Source: Luteimonas sp. ANT-B3E
GTDB lineage: Bacteria > Pseudomonadota > Gammaproteobacteria > Xanthomonadales > Xanthomonadaceae
Assembly (NCBI GenBank): GCA_001683895.1
Contig: LXQJ01000051.1
Location: 96,260 to 159,538, forward strand
DNA: 63,279 nucleotides
Direction of reading: 5' to 3'
Shown here: one piece after another, positions 40,458 to 48,657 of the stretch
Numbering within the stretch: position 1 is the first letter of the stretch
Layout: every line of letters begins with the position of its first letter
Made by a program: the position numbers and the translations under genes
Notes under the pieces: model-generated
Database searches by the model: none
What the model saw: only the letters and a program-made list of their open reading frames with translations
Told to the model about the DNA's origin: nothing

Positions 40458-40647
40458 GGAGGCAACGCGCGGGTGCGGCGGCTCTCGTCTACCTGGCGGG
40501 GACGTGGGCTTCCGTTCGACGCGCGCGAGAGGTCATCCCCGACGCCATGTGGGCAGAGGTGAGGATATCGGCGTCGGCGCAGGGGCTGTGCATCGGGCGC
40601 GGATGGTCGCATGCGGGGACGGCACCCGCAACCGCGCGCGACGCCGC

Positions 40648-41124
40648 TCAGCGGTCGGCGTTGCCGGCCTGGATGACAGGCGTGACGGCGACGCGGACGC
40701 GCAGGCGGTTGCCGGGGTCATACGGCATCCGCGACCGGTAGCGCACGCCCTTGTGGATGTAGTCGACGTCGAATGCGATCGGCCGCCGGAACTCGCGCTC
40801 CACCGGCACCATGCGGCATTCACGCGCCGGCGTGGACGGCAGGCCGACATCGTCGGAGGCGGCGCTCGGCGTCAGCACGTCACGCACCGCGCCGACAACG
40901 CGCGCGATGCCGCGGCGCGGCGCGGCGTCGGCCTGCACCGGGGTCGACTGCTCGCAGCGCTCGACCATGCTGGTGGCTCGGAGCGTCTGGTACACCGGCT
41001 CCGCGCGCAGCACCTGCGCCCAGTCCATGCGCACGTTCTCGCCGCTGGCGGCCGCCTGCGCCCACGCCGCCGGGGCCATGCACGGCAGCAGCGACATCAG
41101 CAGGACCAGGCGACACGCTTGCAT
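40648..41124 (-). CDS. Small exported protein of unknown function
   Basis: 158 residues. Residues 1-23 are a clear signal peptide ([18 protein letters not shown]). The mature part has [18 protein letters not shown], a single Cys in [10 protein letters not shown], a central [13 protein letters not shown] segment that could insert or pack as in glycine-zipper-like proteins, a second Cys in [11 protein letters not shown], and a C-terminal beta-rich part [20 protein letters not shown]. The two mature cysteines could form a disulfide in the periplasm. I recognise the general type in Xanthomonadaceae but no named family. It is divergent from cysS. Confidence 0.75.
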   Translation of the reverse strand: MQACRLVLLMSLLPCMAPAAWAQAAASGENVRMDWAQVLRAEPVYQTLRATSMVERCEQSTPVQADAAPRRGIARVVGAVRDVLTPSAASDDVGLPSTPARECRMVPVEREFRRPIAFDVDYIHKGVRYRSRMPYDPGNRLRVRVAVTPVIQAGNADR

Positions 41125-41248
41125 CGACCACGCAGCAGCAGGAAGGGTCCGCGAGTGTAGGCGGTCATGCTCTGCAAGCCTGAATCGCGCCTGTCGTGGG
41201 CCGTTGCGCGTCGGTAGACTCGCGGTTTTCCCCGCACGCGGCCCCGAG

Positions 41249-42625
41249 ATGACCCTGCGCCTGTTCAACACCCTGACCCGCGAAGTCGACCCGTTCGCGC
41301 CACGCGACGGCCACGACGTGACCATGTACGTCTGCGGTCCGACAGTCTACGGCTACGTCCACATCGGCAATGCCCGCGGCCCGGTCGTTTTCGGGGTGCT
41401 GGCGGACATGCTGCGGCGGCGGTTCGGCGCGCTGCGCTACGCGCGCAACATCACCGACATCGACGACAAGATCAACGCCGCCGCGCTCGCGCAGGACGTG
41501 CCGATCTCCGCCATCACCGACCGCTTCGCCGCGGCCTACCGCGAGGACATGGCCGCGCTCGGCATCGCCCCACCCGACATCGAGCCGGAGGCGACCGCGC
41601 ACGTCGCCGACATCATCGCGATGGTGCAGCGCCTGGTTGACAGCGGCCATGCCTATGCAGCCGAAGGCCACGTGCTGTTCGCGGTGGCGCGCTTCGACGG
41701 CTACGGCAGGCTGTCGCGGCGGGCGCGCGAAGACATGCTGGCGGGTGCGCGGATCGAGGTGGCGCCATACAAGCGCGACCCGGGCGACTTCGTGCTGTGG
41801 AAGCCGTCCAGCGACGACCTGCCGGGCTGGACATCGCCCTGGGGCCGCGGCCGCCCGGGCTGGCACATCGAGTGCTCGGCGATGGCCGCCGCGCACCTCG
41901 GCGAGACCATCGATATCCACGCCGGCGGCATCGACCTGCAGTTTCCGCACCACGACAACGAGATCGCGCAGAGCGAGTGCGCGCACGGCGGTCGGACGTT
42001 CGCGCGGTTCTGGCTGCACAACGGGATGCTCAATTTCGCCGGCAGCAAGATGTCGAAGTCGGTCGGCAATATCGCCCGCGTGCACGACCTGGTGCGCGTG
42101 CACCCGCCCGAGGCGCTGCGCTACGCACTCCTGTCGGCGCACTACCGCCAGCCGCTGGAATGGTCGGACGCACTGGTCGAACAGTGCATCCGGACCCTGG
42201 ACCGGCTGTACGGCACGCTGCGCGACCTTGGCGACGCCCCGCCTGGCGACGCACCCGTGATCCCGGAGGCGATCGAGGCGGCGCTGGACGACGACCTCAA
42301 CACGCCGATGGCGCTGGCGCTGCTGGCGGGCATCGCCGCCGACGCCCGCCGCGTGGGCAACGATGCGCCAGCGCGTGCCGCCGCGCGCGCCGCGCTGCGG
42401 GGCGCCGGGCTCGCGCTGGGCCTGCTGCAGCAGGCGCCCGCGGACTGGTTCGCGCGCGGCAGCGCAGATGGCGACGATGCGCGCATCCAGTCGCTGATCG
42501 ACGCCCGTTCGGAGGCCAAGCAGGCCCGGGACTTCGCGCGCGCGGACGCGATCCGCTCACAGCTGTCGGCGGAGGGCGTGCAGCTGGAGGACACCGCGCA
42601 GGGCGTGCGGTGGAAGCGCGGCTGA
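41249..42625 (+). CDS. cysS: Cysteinyl-tRNA synthetase
   Basis: 458 residues, class I synthetase. Seen: zinc Cys and HIGH-like signature in [19 protein letters not shown] (about residues 27-45), [11 protein letters not shown], the zinc ligands in GWHIECSAM and [13 protein letters not shown], and the KMSKS loop in [12 protein letters not shown]. The C-terminal anticodon-binding helices end with [20 protein letters not shown], typical of CysS. ATG 41249 was chosen because the conserved N-end ([14 protein letters not shown]) follows at once; the longer upstream frame is antisense to the exported-protein gene. Confidence 0.97.
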   Translation: MTLRLFNTLTREVDPFAPRDGHDVTMYVCGPTVYGYVHIGNARGPVVFGVLADMLRRRFGALRYARNITDIDDKINAAALAQDVPISAITDRFAAAYREDMAALGIAPPDIEPEATAHVADIIAMVQRLVDSGHAYAAEGHVLFAVARFDGYGRLSRRAREDMLAGARIEVAPYKRDPGDFVLWKPSSDDLPGWTSPWGRGRPGWHIECSAMAAAHLGETIDIHAGGIDLQFPHHDNEIAQSECAHGGRTFARFWLHNGMLNFAGSKMSKSVGNIARVHDLVRVHPPEALRYALLSAHYRQPLEWSDALVEQCIRTLDRLYGTLRDLGDAPPGDAPVIPEAIEAALDDDLNTPMALALLAGIAADARRVGNDAPARAAARAALRGAGLALGLLQQAPADWFARGSADGDDARIQSLIDARSEAKQARDFARADAIRSQLSAEGVQLEDTAQGVRWKRG

Positions 42626-42677
42626 GCGGCGGATGCGGGACAATGGCGGGCCGGACCGCGCCATCGACACCGACCCC

Positions 42678-43118
42678 ATGCCCCCCTCCCCGTTCCCGCT
42701 CGAGCCCACGCCCGCCGCCGCGCAGGCCGCGATCCGCGACGAGTTCGCGTTCTTCGGCGACTGGAGCGAGCGCTACCAGTACCTGATCGACCTCGGCCGC
42801 AAGCTGCCGCCGCTCGACGAAGCGTGCAAGGACGAACGCCACCGCCTCGCAGGCTGCCAGTCGATGGTGTGGATCGTGCCCGCCGGCGACGCGTCCCGGC
42901 TCGACTTCGCCGCGGCCAGCGACTCGGCGATCGTCTCCGGCCTGATCTACCTCGCGCTGCGCGTGTATTCCGGGCGCAGCGCCGCCGACATCGTCGCCAC
43001 CCAGGCCGACGACATCGCCGCGTTCGGCCTAGGCAAGCACCTCTCGCCGACGCGCAGCAACGGGCTGGCCGCGCTGCTGGCCTTCATCCGCGACACCGCG
43101 CAGCGCGCGCTGGCGTGA
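42678..43118 (+). CDS. sufE: SufE-family iron-sulfur assembly protein
   Basis: 146 residues. SufE accepts sulfur from the desulfurase SufS and passes it to the scaffold. Seen: FGDWSERYQYLIDLGRKLPP, the acceptor Cys in HRLAGCQSMVW (about residue 63), SDSAIVSGLIYLAL and GLGKHLSPTRSNGL. Start ATG 42678 (MPPSPFPLEP) is preferred; a start 15 codons earlier adds an unlikely tail. Its TGA overlaps the GTG of the MFS gene. No sufS is in the window, so the partner is elsewhere. Confidence 0.92.
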   Translation: MPPSPFPLEPTPAAAQAAIRDEFAFFGDWSERYQYLIDLGRKLPPLDEACKDERHRLAGCQSMVWIVPAGDASRLDFAAASDSAIVSGLIYLALRVYSGRSAADIVATQADDIAAFGLGKHLSPTRSNGLAALLAFIRDTAQRALA

Positions 43119-44359
43119 GCGCCGGCGGCGACGTCCACGCCGGCAACGGCGACGCGTCGCTGCGCAACGCCGCATTCCGCGGGCTGATGCTGTACCGGAT
43201 CTGCTCGATCCTGTCCTATCAAGTGGTCGCGGTGACCGTCGGATGGCATGTCTACGCGCTGACCCGCGACCCGTGGATGCTCGGACTGATCGGGCTGGCC
43301 GAGGTGCTGCCGTACTTCTGCGTCGCGCCGTTCGCCGGCTATCTGGTCGACCACCTGCCGCGGCGGCGCCTGGGCATGGTCGCCTGCCTGGGACTCGCCA
43401 CCACCCCGCTGGCGCTGGCCGCGATCGCCGCGGGCTGGGCAGGTCCTGGCGTCGCGCCGATCTACGTCGCGGTGGCGGTGACCGGCGCGGTGCGCGCGTT
43501 CCTGGGGCCGGTCTACAACGCGCTGTTCGCGCGCGTGCTGCCGCGGGCGCAGTTCGCGCGCGGCGCCAGTCTCGGCAGCATCGTGTTCCAGTCCGGGCTG
43601 GTGGTCGGGCCGGCGCTGGGTGGCGTGATCGTCGGCTGGGCGGGCATGGGCGCCGCCTACGGCGTGGCCGCGGCGTTCGCGCTGGGCGCGGCGGTCGCGG
43701 TGGCACGCCTGAAGGTCAGCGAACCGGCCCTGCAGCTGCAGCGCGCGCCGATCTTCGCCAGCATCGCCGAGGGTGCGCGCTTCGTGTTCGGGCACCAGAT
43801 CCTGCTCGGCGCGCTGGCGCTGGACATGTTCGCGGTGCTGTTCGGCGGCGCGATCTCGCTGGCGCCTGCATTCATCCACGAGATCCTGCGCTACGGACCA
43901 GAGGGCCTGGGCATCCTGCGCGGCGCGCCGGCGCTGGGCGCGGTCGCGGTCGGCGTATGGCTGGCGCGCCGCCCGCTGCAGCGACACGCCGGACGCGCGC
44001 TGCTGGTCGCGGTCGCCGGCTTCGGGCTGTGCATCATCGGCTTCGGGCTGTCGACGGCGTTCTGGCTGTCGGCGCTGTTCCTGCTGCTGTCGGGAATGTG
44101 CGACGGCGTGTCGGTGGTGCTGCGCTCGACCATCCTGCAGCTGGCGACGCCTGACGGCATGCGCGGCCGGGTGTCGTCGATCAACGGGCTGTTCATCGGC
44201 TCGTCGAACGAGCTCGGCGCGTTCTATGCCGGCTCAATGGCGCGGCTGTTGGGGCTGGTGCCGGCCGTGGTCATCGGCGGCTGCGTCACCATCGGCGTCG
44301 CCGGGGTGACCGCGCTGCGCGCGCCGCGGCTGCGGAGGCTGGACCTGCGCGAGCTGTGA
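43115..44359 (+). CDS. MFS transporter
   Basis: 414 residues with about twelve hydrophobic helices in two sets of six. The GTG start overlaps the sufE stop (GTGA). MFS signatures: the loop 2-3 motif FAGYLVDHLPRRRLGMV (the G-x-L-a-D-x-x-g-R-k/r motif A) and a second, weaker copy in the C-half (LARRPLQRHAGRAL). The type resembles the DHA/enterobactin-exporter (EntS-like) group with a long RGRVSSINGLFIGSSNELGAF segment. The substrate cannot be assigned; coupling to sufE is positional only. Confidence 0.88.
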   Translation: MSAGGDVHAGNGDASLRNAAFRGLMLYRICSILSYQVVAVTVGWHVYALTRDPWMLGLIGLAEVLPYFCVAPFAGYLVDHLPRRRLGMVACLGLATTPLALAAIAAGWAGPGVAPIYVAVAVTGAVRAFLGPVYNALFARVLPRAQFARGASLGSIVFQSGLVVGPALGGVIVGWAGMGAAYGVAAAFALGAAVAVARLKVSEPALQLQRAPIFASIAEGARFVFGHQILLGALALDMFAVLFGGAISLAPAFIHEILRYGPEGLGILRGAPALGAVAVGVWLARRPLQRHAGRALLVAVAGFGLCIIGFGLSTAFWLSALFLLLSGMCDGVSVVLRSTILQLATPDGMRGRVSSINGLFIGSSNELGAFYAGSMARLLGLVPAVVIGGCVTIGVAGVTALRAPRLRRLDLREL

Positions 44360-44443
44360 TCGCAGGCCAGCGCACTGCGCCGCTGGCGCGCCATCCTCCA
44401 CACACCAGCCCGTCCGGACGCTGCCCGCGCGGGCGTCGCCGGC

Positions 44444-44767
44444 TCAGGCGCCGATGTCCTCCGCGATGTCGTGGCCGAAGTAGTTGATCTCGACCCCGGG
44501 CGGCAGCGCGCAGCTGATCGACACCGACGCGAACGGCAGCTGCGTCGCCGGTGCCACGGGGAGCCACTGCAGCACGGTGAGGACGTTGACCGGCAGCTCT
44601 ACGCTGGCTGGCGTGCTGCTCGCACCGTTGAAGTCGTCGCCGTTGACCAGCGTGCAGTTGAGCGTGACCGTCGCACCACCCCGGTTGGTCGCCGACGCGA
44701 ACACGTTGACCGGCCTGGCGCTGTTGAGGCTGTCGGCCTGCGCCGAGCAGGTGACGAATGCGACCAC
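44444..44767 (-). CDS. Small protein of unknown function
   Basis: 107 residues from GTG 44765-44767. The body looks like a small beta-sandwich: PVNVFASATNRGGATVTLNC, then LVNGDDFNG, VELPVNVLTVLQWLPV, and the end SISCALPPGVEINYFG. It has three Cys. No name is known to me. The N-end is uncertain. An ATG at 44776-44778 with a better ribosome site (CGGAG, 7 bp) lies one base out of frame. A single missing G would give MKAAVVAFVTCSAQ, so a small indel is possible here. Codon use (GC-rich third positions) fits a real gene on this strand. Confidence 0.6.
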   Translation of the reverse strand: MVAFVTCSAQADSLNSARPVNVFASATNRGGATVTLNCTLVNGDDFNGASSTPASVELPVNVLTVLQWLPVAPATQLPFASVSISCALPPGVEINYFGHDIAEDIGA

Positions 44768-44896
44768 GCCGCCTTCATGACGGGACTCCGGTGGCGGAAG
44801 GGACGCGCCCGGGCGCGGCTCCCACCGATGTCGGTCGCTCCCGGAGCTACGCCGACCGCCGCCTTCGCCGGCCACGCAGCGGGCCGGAAACGACGA

Positions 44897-44914
44897 ACCC
44901 CGCCGTGGCGGGGT
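44897..44914 (-). terminator. Possible hairpin terminator after the DksA-like gene
   Basis: ACCCCGCC-GT-GGCGGGGT, a perfect 8-bp stem with a 2-nt loop, 27 bp beyond the stop of the DksA-like gene. The following sequence on the minus strand (TCGTCGTTT) is only mildly T-rich, so the call is tentative. Confidence 0.45.
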
Positions 44915-44940
44915 CCGTCGGGTCGCTGCAGCGGCGACGG

Positions 44941-46071
44941 TCAGTCGCCGATCTGCTTCTGCAGGTGCTCCCAGCGCTCCTGCTCGTCGATCGTGCGCTC
45001 GGCGGTGAGGCGGGCCTCCAGGCGGTCCAGGCCGATCTCCTCGCCCGAGTCGATGCTGTAGCCGTACTCTCCTGCGTCGACGCGCTTCAGCGTACTGTCG
45101 ATCTTGCCGATCAGCTTGCGGTAACGGTCGCGGGTGCGCAGCTCCAGCGAATTCTCTGTCTCCCGGGTGGCCCGCTCGGCCTCGTCGCCGATGTCGCGCA
45201 CCTCTTCCTTCAGGTTCTCGATGGTCTGCTTGGACTCTTCGACGAGATCCACGCGCCATTTCGTCAGCCGCTGGCGAAAGTACTCGGTGTGCAGCGGTCC
45301 CATGTACTCCTCGTCCGCCCCCGGCTTGTAGCCTTCGGGCAGCATCGGGCGGCCCGTCGCAGGGTCGGCCTTGAACGGCACCACCTTGTACTTCGGCTTG
45401 GTGGCCGGCGACGTGGTGCGCGCAGCGACCGCCACCGCGACCTTGCCGACCGGGCGCGGCGCGACCACGGCGCGCGCGATGGGGCGCGGCGCCTGGCCGG
45501 CTCCGGCCTTGGACCTGGACTTGGCCGCAGGCGCGACCGCCTTGGCCGGAGAAGGCAGCGATGCGGACGTCGATTTCGCCGCCGGCGGCGGCGCTGCCGG
45601 CTTCGCGGGCGCGGCCGTCGGCTTGGTGGGCTTGGTGGGCTTGGTGGGCTTGGTGGGCTTGGTGGGCTTGGTGGGCTTGGTGGGCTTGGCCGCCGGCTTC
45701 GCCGCGGGAGCCGTCGCTGGCTTGGCCTGCGGCTTCGCTGGCACCGCGGCCGCCTTCCTGGCCGGGGTATTGGCGGCCTTGGAAGTCCTCGCCGCGCCGG
45801 GCTTGCGCGCGGTGGCAGGCTTGCCGGCAGACTTTGCGGTGGCTGCCTTGGCCGGCGCCTTGGACTTGGCAGCAGCCGTCGCGGCCCGCTTTGCCGCGGG
45901 ACGTGCGGCCGCCGCCTTCCCCGGCTTCGCTGCGGGGCGCGCAGCCGCGGCCTTCGCCGGCTTCGACGCTGGCGCCTTCCTCGCGGCCGTCTTGACGATG
46001 GGCTTCTTCGCCGGGGTCACGGCCTTCTTCATCGCCTTGGCGACCTTGCTGATGAGCTTCTTCACTGCCAC
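44941..46071 (-). CDS. DksA-like protein without zinc ligands, with long Lys/Ala/Pro-rich tail
   Basis: 376 residues. Residues 1 to about 220 are Lys/Ala/Pro-rich and histone H1- or AlgP-like (KKAVTPAKKPIVKTAARKAP), with about eight KPT repeats near 130-155. The last ~150 residues are DksA-like: PLHTEYFRQRLTKWRVDLVE, a coiled coil, the tip as EAERATRETENSLELRTRDR, and the finger region EYGYSIDSGEEIGLDRLEAR. All four Cys of the usual zinc finger are replaced (Ser, Ser, Thr, Glu in YGYSIDSG and AERTIDEQER). DksA acts in the RNA polymerase secondary channel with ppGpp. Here the tail should bind DNA or RNA, which is inferred. 286 bp of spacer separate it from yidD. Confidence 0.88.
   Translation of the reverse strand: MAVKKLISKVAKAMKKAVTPAKKPIVKTAARKAPASKPAKAAAARPAAKPGKAAAARPAAKRAATAAAKSKAPAKAATAKSAGKPATARKPGAARTSKAANTPARKAAAVPAKPQAKPATAPAAKPAAKPTKPTKPTKPTKPTKPTKPTKPTAAPAKPAAPPPAAKSTSASLPSPAKAVAPAAKSRSKAGAGQAPRPIARAVVAPRPVGKVAVAVAARTTSPATKPKYKVVPFKADPATGRPMLPEGYKPGADEEYMGPLHTEYFRQRLTKWRVDLVEESKQTIENLKEEVRDIGDEAERATRETENSLELRTRDRYRKLIGKIDSTLKRVDAGEYGYSIDSGEEIGLDRLEARLTAERTIDEQERWEHLQKQIGD
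45621..45683. repeat. Seven tandem copies of GCTTGGTGG
   Basis: Identical 9-bp units inside the DksA-like gene, encoding the Lys-Pro-Thr repeat on the minus strand. The unit length keeps the frame. The perfect identity at the base level suggests recent expansion by slippage. Confidence 0.9.
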
Positions 46072-46357
46072 GTGCGGTGATCCTTGTTGAAAAGTACGTC
46101 GACGCGTGCCGACGGGCTTCGCCGGTCGCAGGTCCGGGGGCGAGATCGTACGTGCGGCGGGCGACGGTACGGAGACATGTCAGGCGCATGGAGAAGCACG
46201 CCAGGGCACCCCGTCATCCCGATCCGCGACACCGCGCCGATGACGCCGGCACCTGTCGCCTTGGTCGGAAAAGCGGGCTGTTATACCCTGCTGGCCCTGC
46301 ACCGGCAACCGCGGCACCTTGCCTAGCGCTGGATGCACATCCTGTGATCGATACTCC

Positions 46358-46592
46358 GTGATCGAACGTTGCCTGATCCTGCTGCTGCGCGCCTACCAGC
46401 GCGTGCTGTCGCCGCTGCTGGGGCCGCGCTGCCGGTTCGCACCGACCTGCTCGCAGTACGCGGTCGAGGCCATCGCGACCCACGGCGCGCTGCGCGGCGC
46501 ATGGCTGGCGGTGCGGCGGATCCTGCGCTGCCATCCGCTGCACCCCGGCGGCCACGATCCCGTGCCGCCCCCCCCGCACACCCAGCGCCTGA
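46358..46592 (+). CDS. yidD: YidD membrane-insertion factor, stop displaced by a C-run
   Basis: YidD assists YidC in inner-membrane protein insertion. A GTG start (46358-46360) gives [20 protein letters not shown], and the signature [18 protein letters not shown] carries the conserved Cys residues. It ends in [16 protein letters not shown] run of eight C (46568-46575) follows. With seven C the frame would stop at TGA 46590-46592, giving about 77 residues, a normal YidD length. As written, the frame continues through the next genes to 47671 without a stop, which is not credible. The run is a sequencing error or a slippery tract. In related genomes yidD lies near rnpA/yidC or, as here, elsewhere. 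Confidence 0.8.
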
Positions 46593-46599
46593 GGCCTGC

Positions 46600-46734
46600 A
46601 TGCCCGCTACCCCGAATACCCTCATCGTCGATGCGCGCCTGGTCAACGAGAACCGTCAGTTCGACGCCCACCTATGCACGGGACGCGCCCTCGTCGGCAC
46701 AGCCCGGCGCCAGCGCCTGGATTTCGAACGATGA
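46600..46734 (+). pseudogene. Dihydroorotase remnant
   Basis: 44 codons. ATG 46600 is followed by [18 protein letters not shown], which matches the first strand and the ARLVNEG...FDADL motif of PyrC-type dihydroorotases (about 440 residues). The sequence then leaves the family and ends [12 protein letters not shown], which may be the enzyme's C-end. The stop TGA overlaps the M23 peptidase ATG, as an intact gene would do. So about 400 codons, including every metal ligand, appear to have been removed internally. The protein cannot be an enzyme. A collapsed assembly is the alternative. Confidence 0.6.
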
Positions 46735-47621
46735 GCCGCGGGCGCGTCGCCGGCGCGCTGTGCGCGGGTCTGCTGGTGCTGGTCGCCGCGGCGTGGCAAG
46801 CCCCGGCGCCGGCCCAGGTGCCCGGCGCCAGTGCGCCACCGCCGGCGACGCGCGACGCGCGGGTGGTGTTCCCGTCGTCGGTGCAGCAGGGTGCGCTGGT
46901 GATCGGCCGCGTGCCGCCCGGGGCGCGCGTACGCCACGGCGAACGCGTGCTGCGCGCGACGCCCTATGGCAGCGTGGTGTTCGGCGTCGGCCGCGACGTC
47001 ACGGGTCCGGAGCTGGTCGTGGTCGAGCTCGACGGTGGACGCACGCAGACCGTCGCCATCCAGGTGACCCCGCGCGACTGGCCGCTGGAGCAGGTGCGCG
47101 GCGTGCCGCCCGGCACCGTGGATCCGCCGCCCGCGATCGCCGAACGCATCCGCCGCGAGCAGGCGCAGGTCACCGCCGCGCGGACGCGCGACGACGACCG
47201 CGCGGACTTCGCGCAGCCGTTCATCTGGCCGGTGAAGGGCCGCATCAGCGGGCGCTTCGGCAACGCGCGCGTCTACACGTCGACCGACGGCCGGCGCCAG
47301 GCCGGCAGCGGGCATTCGGGCATGGACATCGCGGCACCGACCGGCACGCCGGTACTGGCGCCGGCGGCAGGCGTGGTCACCTTCGCCGCGCCGGGCCTCT
47401 ATCTCACCGGCGGCACGCTGCTGCTAGACCATGGCCACGGCGTCAGCTCCAACTTCCTGCATCTGTCGCGAATCGACGTCGCGGTCGGCGACCGCGTGCT
47501 GCAGGGCCAGCCGATCGCCGCGGTCGGCGCCACCGGGCGCGCGACCGGGCCGCACCTGCACTGGGGCATGAACTGGTTCGACGTGCGGGTCGATCCGCTG
47601 CTGGTGCTGGAACGCCGCTAG
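46731..47621 (+). CDS. M23-family (LytM) peptidase, exported
   Basis: 296 residues. The signal peptide covers residues 1-24 ([17 protein letters not shown]). The middle domain (about 35-130, [18 protein letters not shown]) is a small beta domain found in this group. The C-terminal LytM domain has the zinc ligands in [17 protein letters not shown] (His and Asp) and [11 protein letters not shown] (His-x-His). All ligands are present, so it is probably an active peptidoglycan endopeptidase in the periplasm. The ATG overlaps the stop of the dihydroorotase remnant. It is convergent with folE2. Confidence 0.92.
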   Translation: MSRGRVAGALCAGLLVLVAAAWQAPAPAQVPGASAPPPATRDARVVFPSSVQQGALVIGRVPPGARVRHGERVLRATPYGSVVFGVGRDVTGPELVVVELDGGRTQTVAIQVTPRDWPLEQVRGVPPGTVDPPPAIAERIRREQAQVTAARTRDDDRADFAQPFIWPVKGRISGRFGNARVYTSTDGRRQAGSGHSGMDIAAPTGTPVLAPAAGVVTFAAPGLYLTGGTLLLDHGHGVSSNFLHLSRIDVAVGDRVLQGQPIAAVGATGRATGPHLHWGMNWFDVRVDPLLVLERR

Positions 47622-47642
47622 GCTGCGCGCGCCGCAAAGGCG

Positions 47643-48569
47643 TCAGCCCGCGGCCGCTCCGGACCCGCTGACCCGGGCAACCGCGTCGTGGGCGTGCAGG
47701 CTCTCGAAATGCGACACGGTCGCGTCGAATCGCTCGACCCGGTCGTGCGCGACCAGCACCCCGGCGACCCGGCGCGCAGCGTCCTCGCAGAACATCAGGT
47801 TGTCGGCATTGCGACGGGCGAACGCCTGCTCGTCCTCGCGCTTGACCGCGGTCTGCACCGGCGTGCCCAGCGCGTGTTCGATGCCGTCGATCAGTGCCAC
47901 CACCGGCAGCTCGTCGAATGCCGTGCGCAGCAATACGCGCACGTCGGCGCGGCTGCGCTGCGCGTGCGGCGTGGCGGCCAGGCCGCGTGGCGACGCCAGC
48001 CAGTCATGCACCACCTGCGTCGACGACGGCGCGGCGTTGGCGAAATCCGCGGAAAAACGCTCGGCGTTGGCCTGCCTCGCCAGCGCCGCCGATGCCGGGC
48101 AGGTGCTGGAATAGTCGACCGACAGCGCCAGCGTGATCGCCAGCCGCTCCGGCCCCATGTGCGAATCGATCTCGATCGGATACGCCTTCCAGCCGGCGTT
48201 GTCGCTGGCCAGCGCCGGCCGGCGCAGCAGCTGCTGGTAGCGCAGCGTCAGCCGCGCGCTGGTGGACAGCCCCGCTTGGGAGGCGATGCAGTCCTCGAGG
48301 ATCCGGCGCAGGCCGCCGGGCGTGACCGCTTCGGCCGCCAGCGCGTCCTGCAGCCGCAAGTAGAGGCGTGACATATGAATGCCGCGTGCGTCTGCCTTGG
48401 CCAGGTCGACGCCGATATCGGCCGACGCCGGCACCAGCACCGTGGTGCCATCGTCGCTGCGCAGGCGCAGCGGCAGTGCGATCCCGCGCATGCCGACCCA
48501 GTCGAGTGCACGCGCGGCGTGCGCGGCGTCGTCGGCGACATCGGGCAGTGCAAAGAGCGGTGTGGCCAT
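47643..48569 (-). CDS. folE2: GTP cyclohydrolase FolE2
   Basis: 308 residues, the type IB enzyme that makes dihydroneopterin triphosphate for folate and is not strictly zinc-dependent. Seen: [13 protein letters not shown] near the N-end, [20 protein letters not shown], the catalytic Cys in [15 protein letters not shown], and [12 protein letters not shown] with [11 protein letters not shown] at the C-end. ATG 48567-48569 gives the usual N-end. No FolE1 is in the window. It is next to the phytoene-synthase-like gene on the same strand (gap 88 bp). Confidence 0.93.
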   Translation of the reverse strand: MATPLFALPDVADDAAHAARALDWVGMRGIALPLRLRSDDGTTVLVPASADIGVDLAKADARGIHMSRLYLRLQDALAAEAVTPGGLRRILEDCIASQAGLSTSARLTLRYQQLLRRPALASDNAGWKAYPIEIDSHMGPERLAITLALSVDYSSTCPASAALARQANAERFSADFANAAPSSTQVVHDWLASPRGLAATPHAQRSRADVRVLLRTAFDELPVVALIDGIEHALGTPVQTAVKREDEQAFARRNADNLMFCEDAARRVAGVLVAHDRVERFDATVSHFESLHAHDAVARVSGSGAAAG

Positions 48570-48657
48570 CGTCACGTTGGCGGGCCTGTGCGGAAAACCG
48601 GGGGATGCGCATTGTATGCGTCGCTCCCGGGGGACCCTCGAAACGCTGCGTTTCCGG

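Noticed and set aside
44484-44780. Plus-strand 98-codon frame opposite the small unknown gene
   Set aside because: It has no start signal and no hydrophobic or domain pattern; the minus-strand protein looks like a folded beta protein.
45621-45690. CRISPR-like array
   Set aside because: Units are 9 bp without spacers and code in frame; it is a coding microsatellite.
44758-46090. Two plus-strand frames of Gly/Leu- and Ala/Gly-rich repeats opposite the DksA-like gene
   Set aside because: The repeats are the antisense of the KPT and KPAA codons, and the DksA core on the minus strand is convincing.
46072-46357. Search for an RNA gene or extra small gene in the 286-bp gap before yidD
   Set aside because: Only short Arg-rich frames and no convincing hairpin; it is treated as the divergent promoter region of the DksA-like gene and yidD.
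46358-47671. A 437-residue YidD fusion protein
   Set aside because: The extension is an Arg/Ala-rich out-of-frame reading of the M23 peptidase gene; one base in a C-run explains it.
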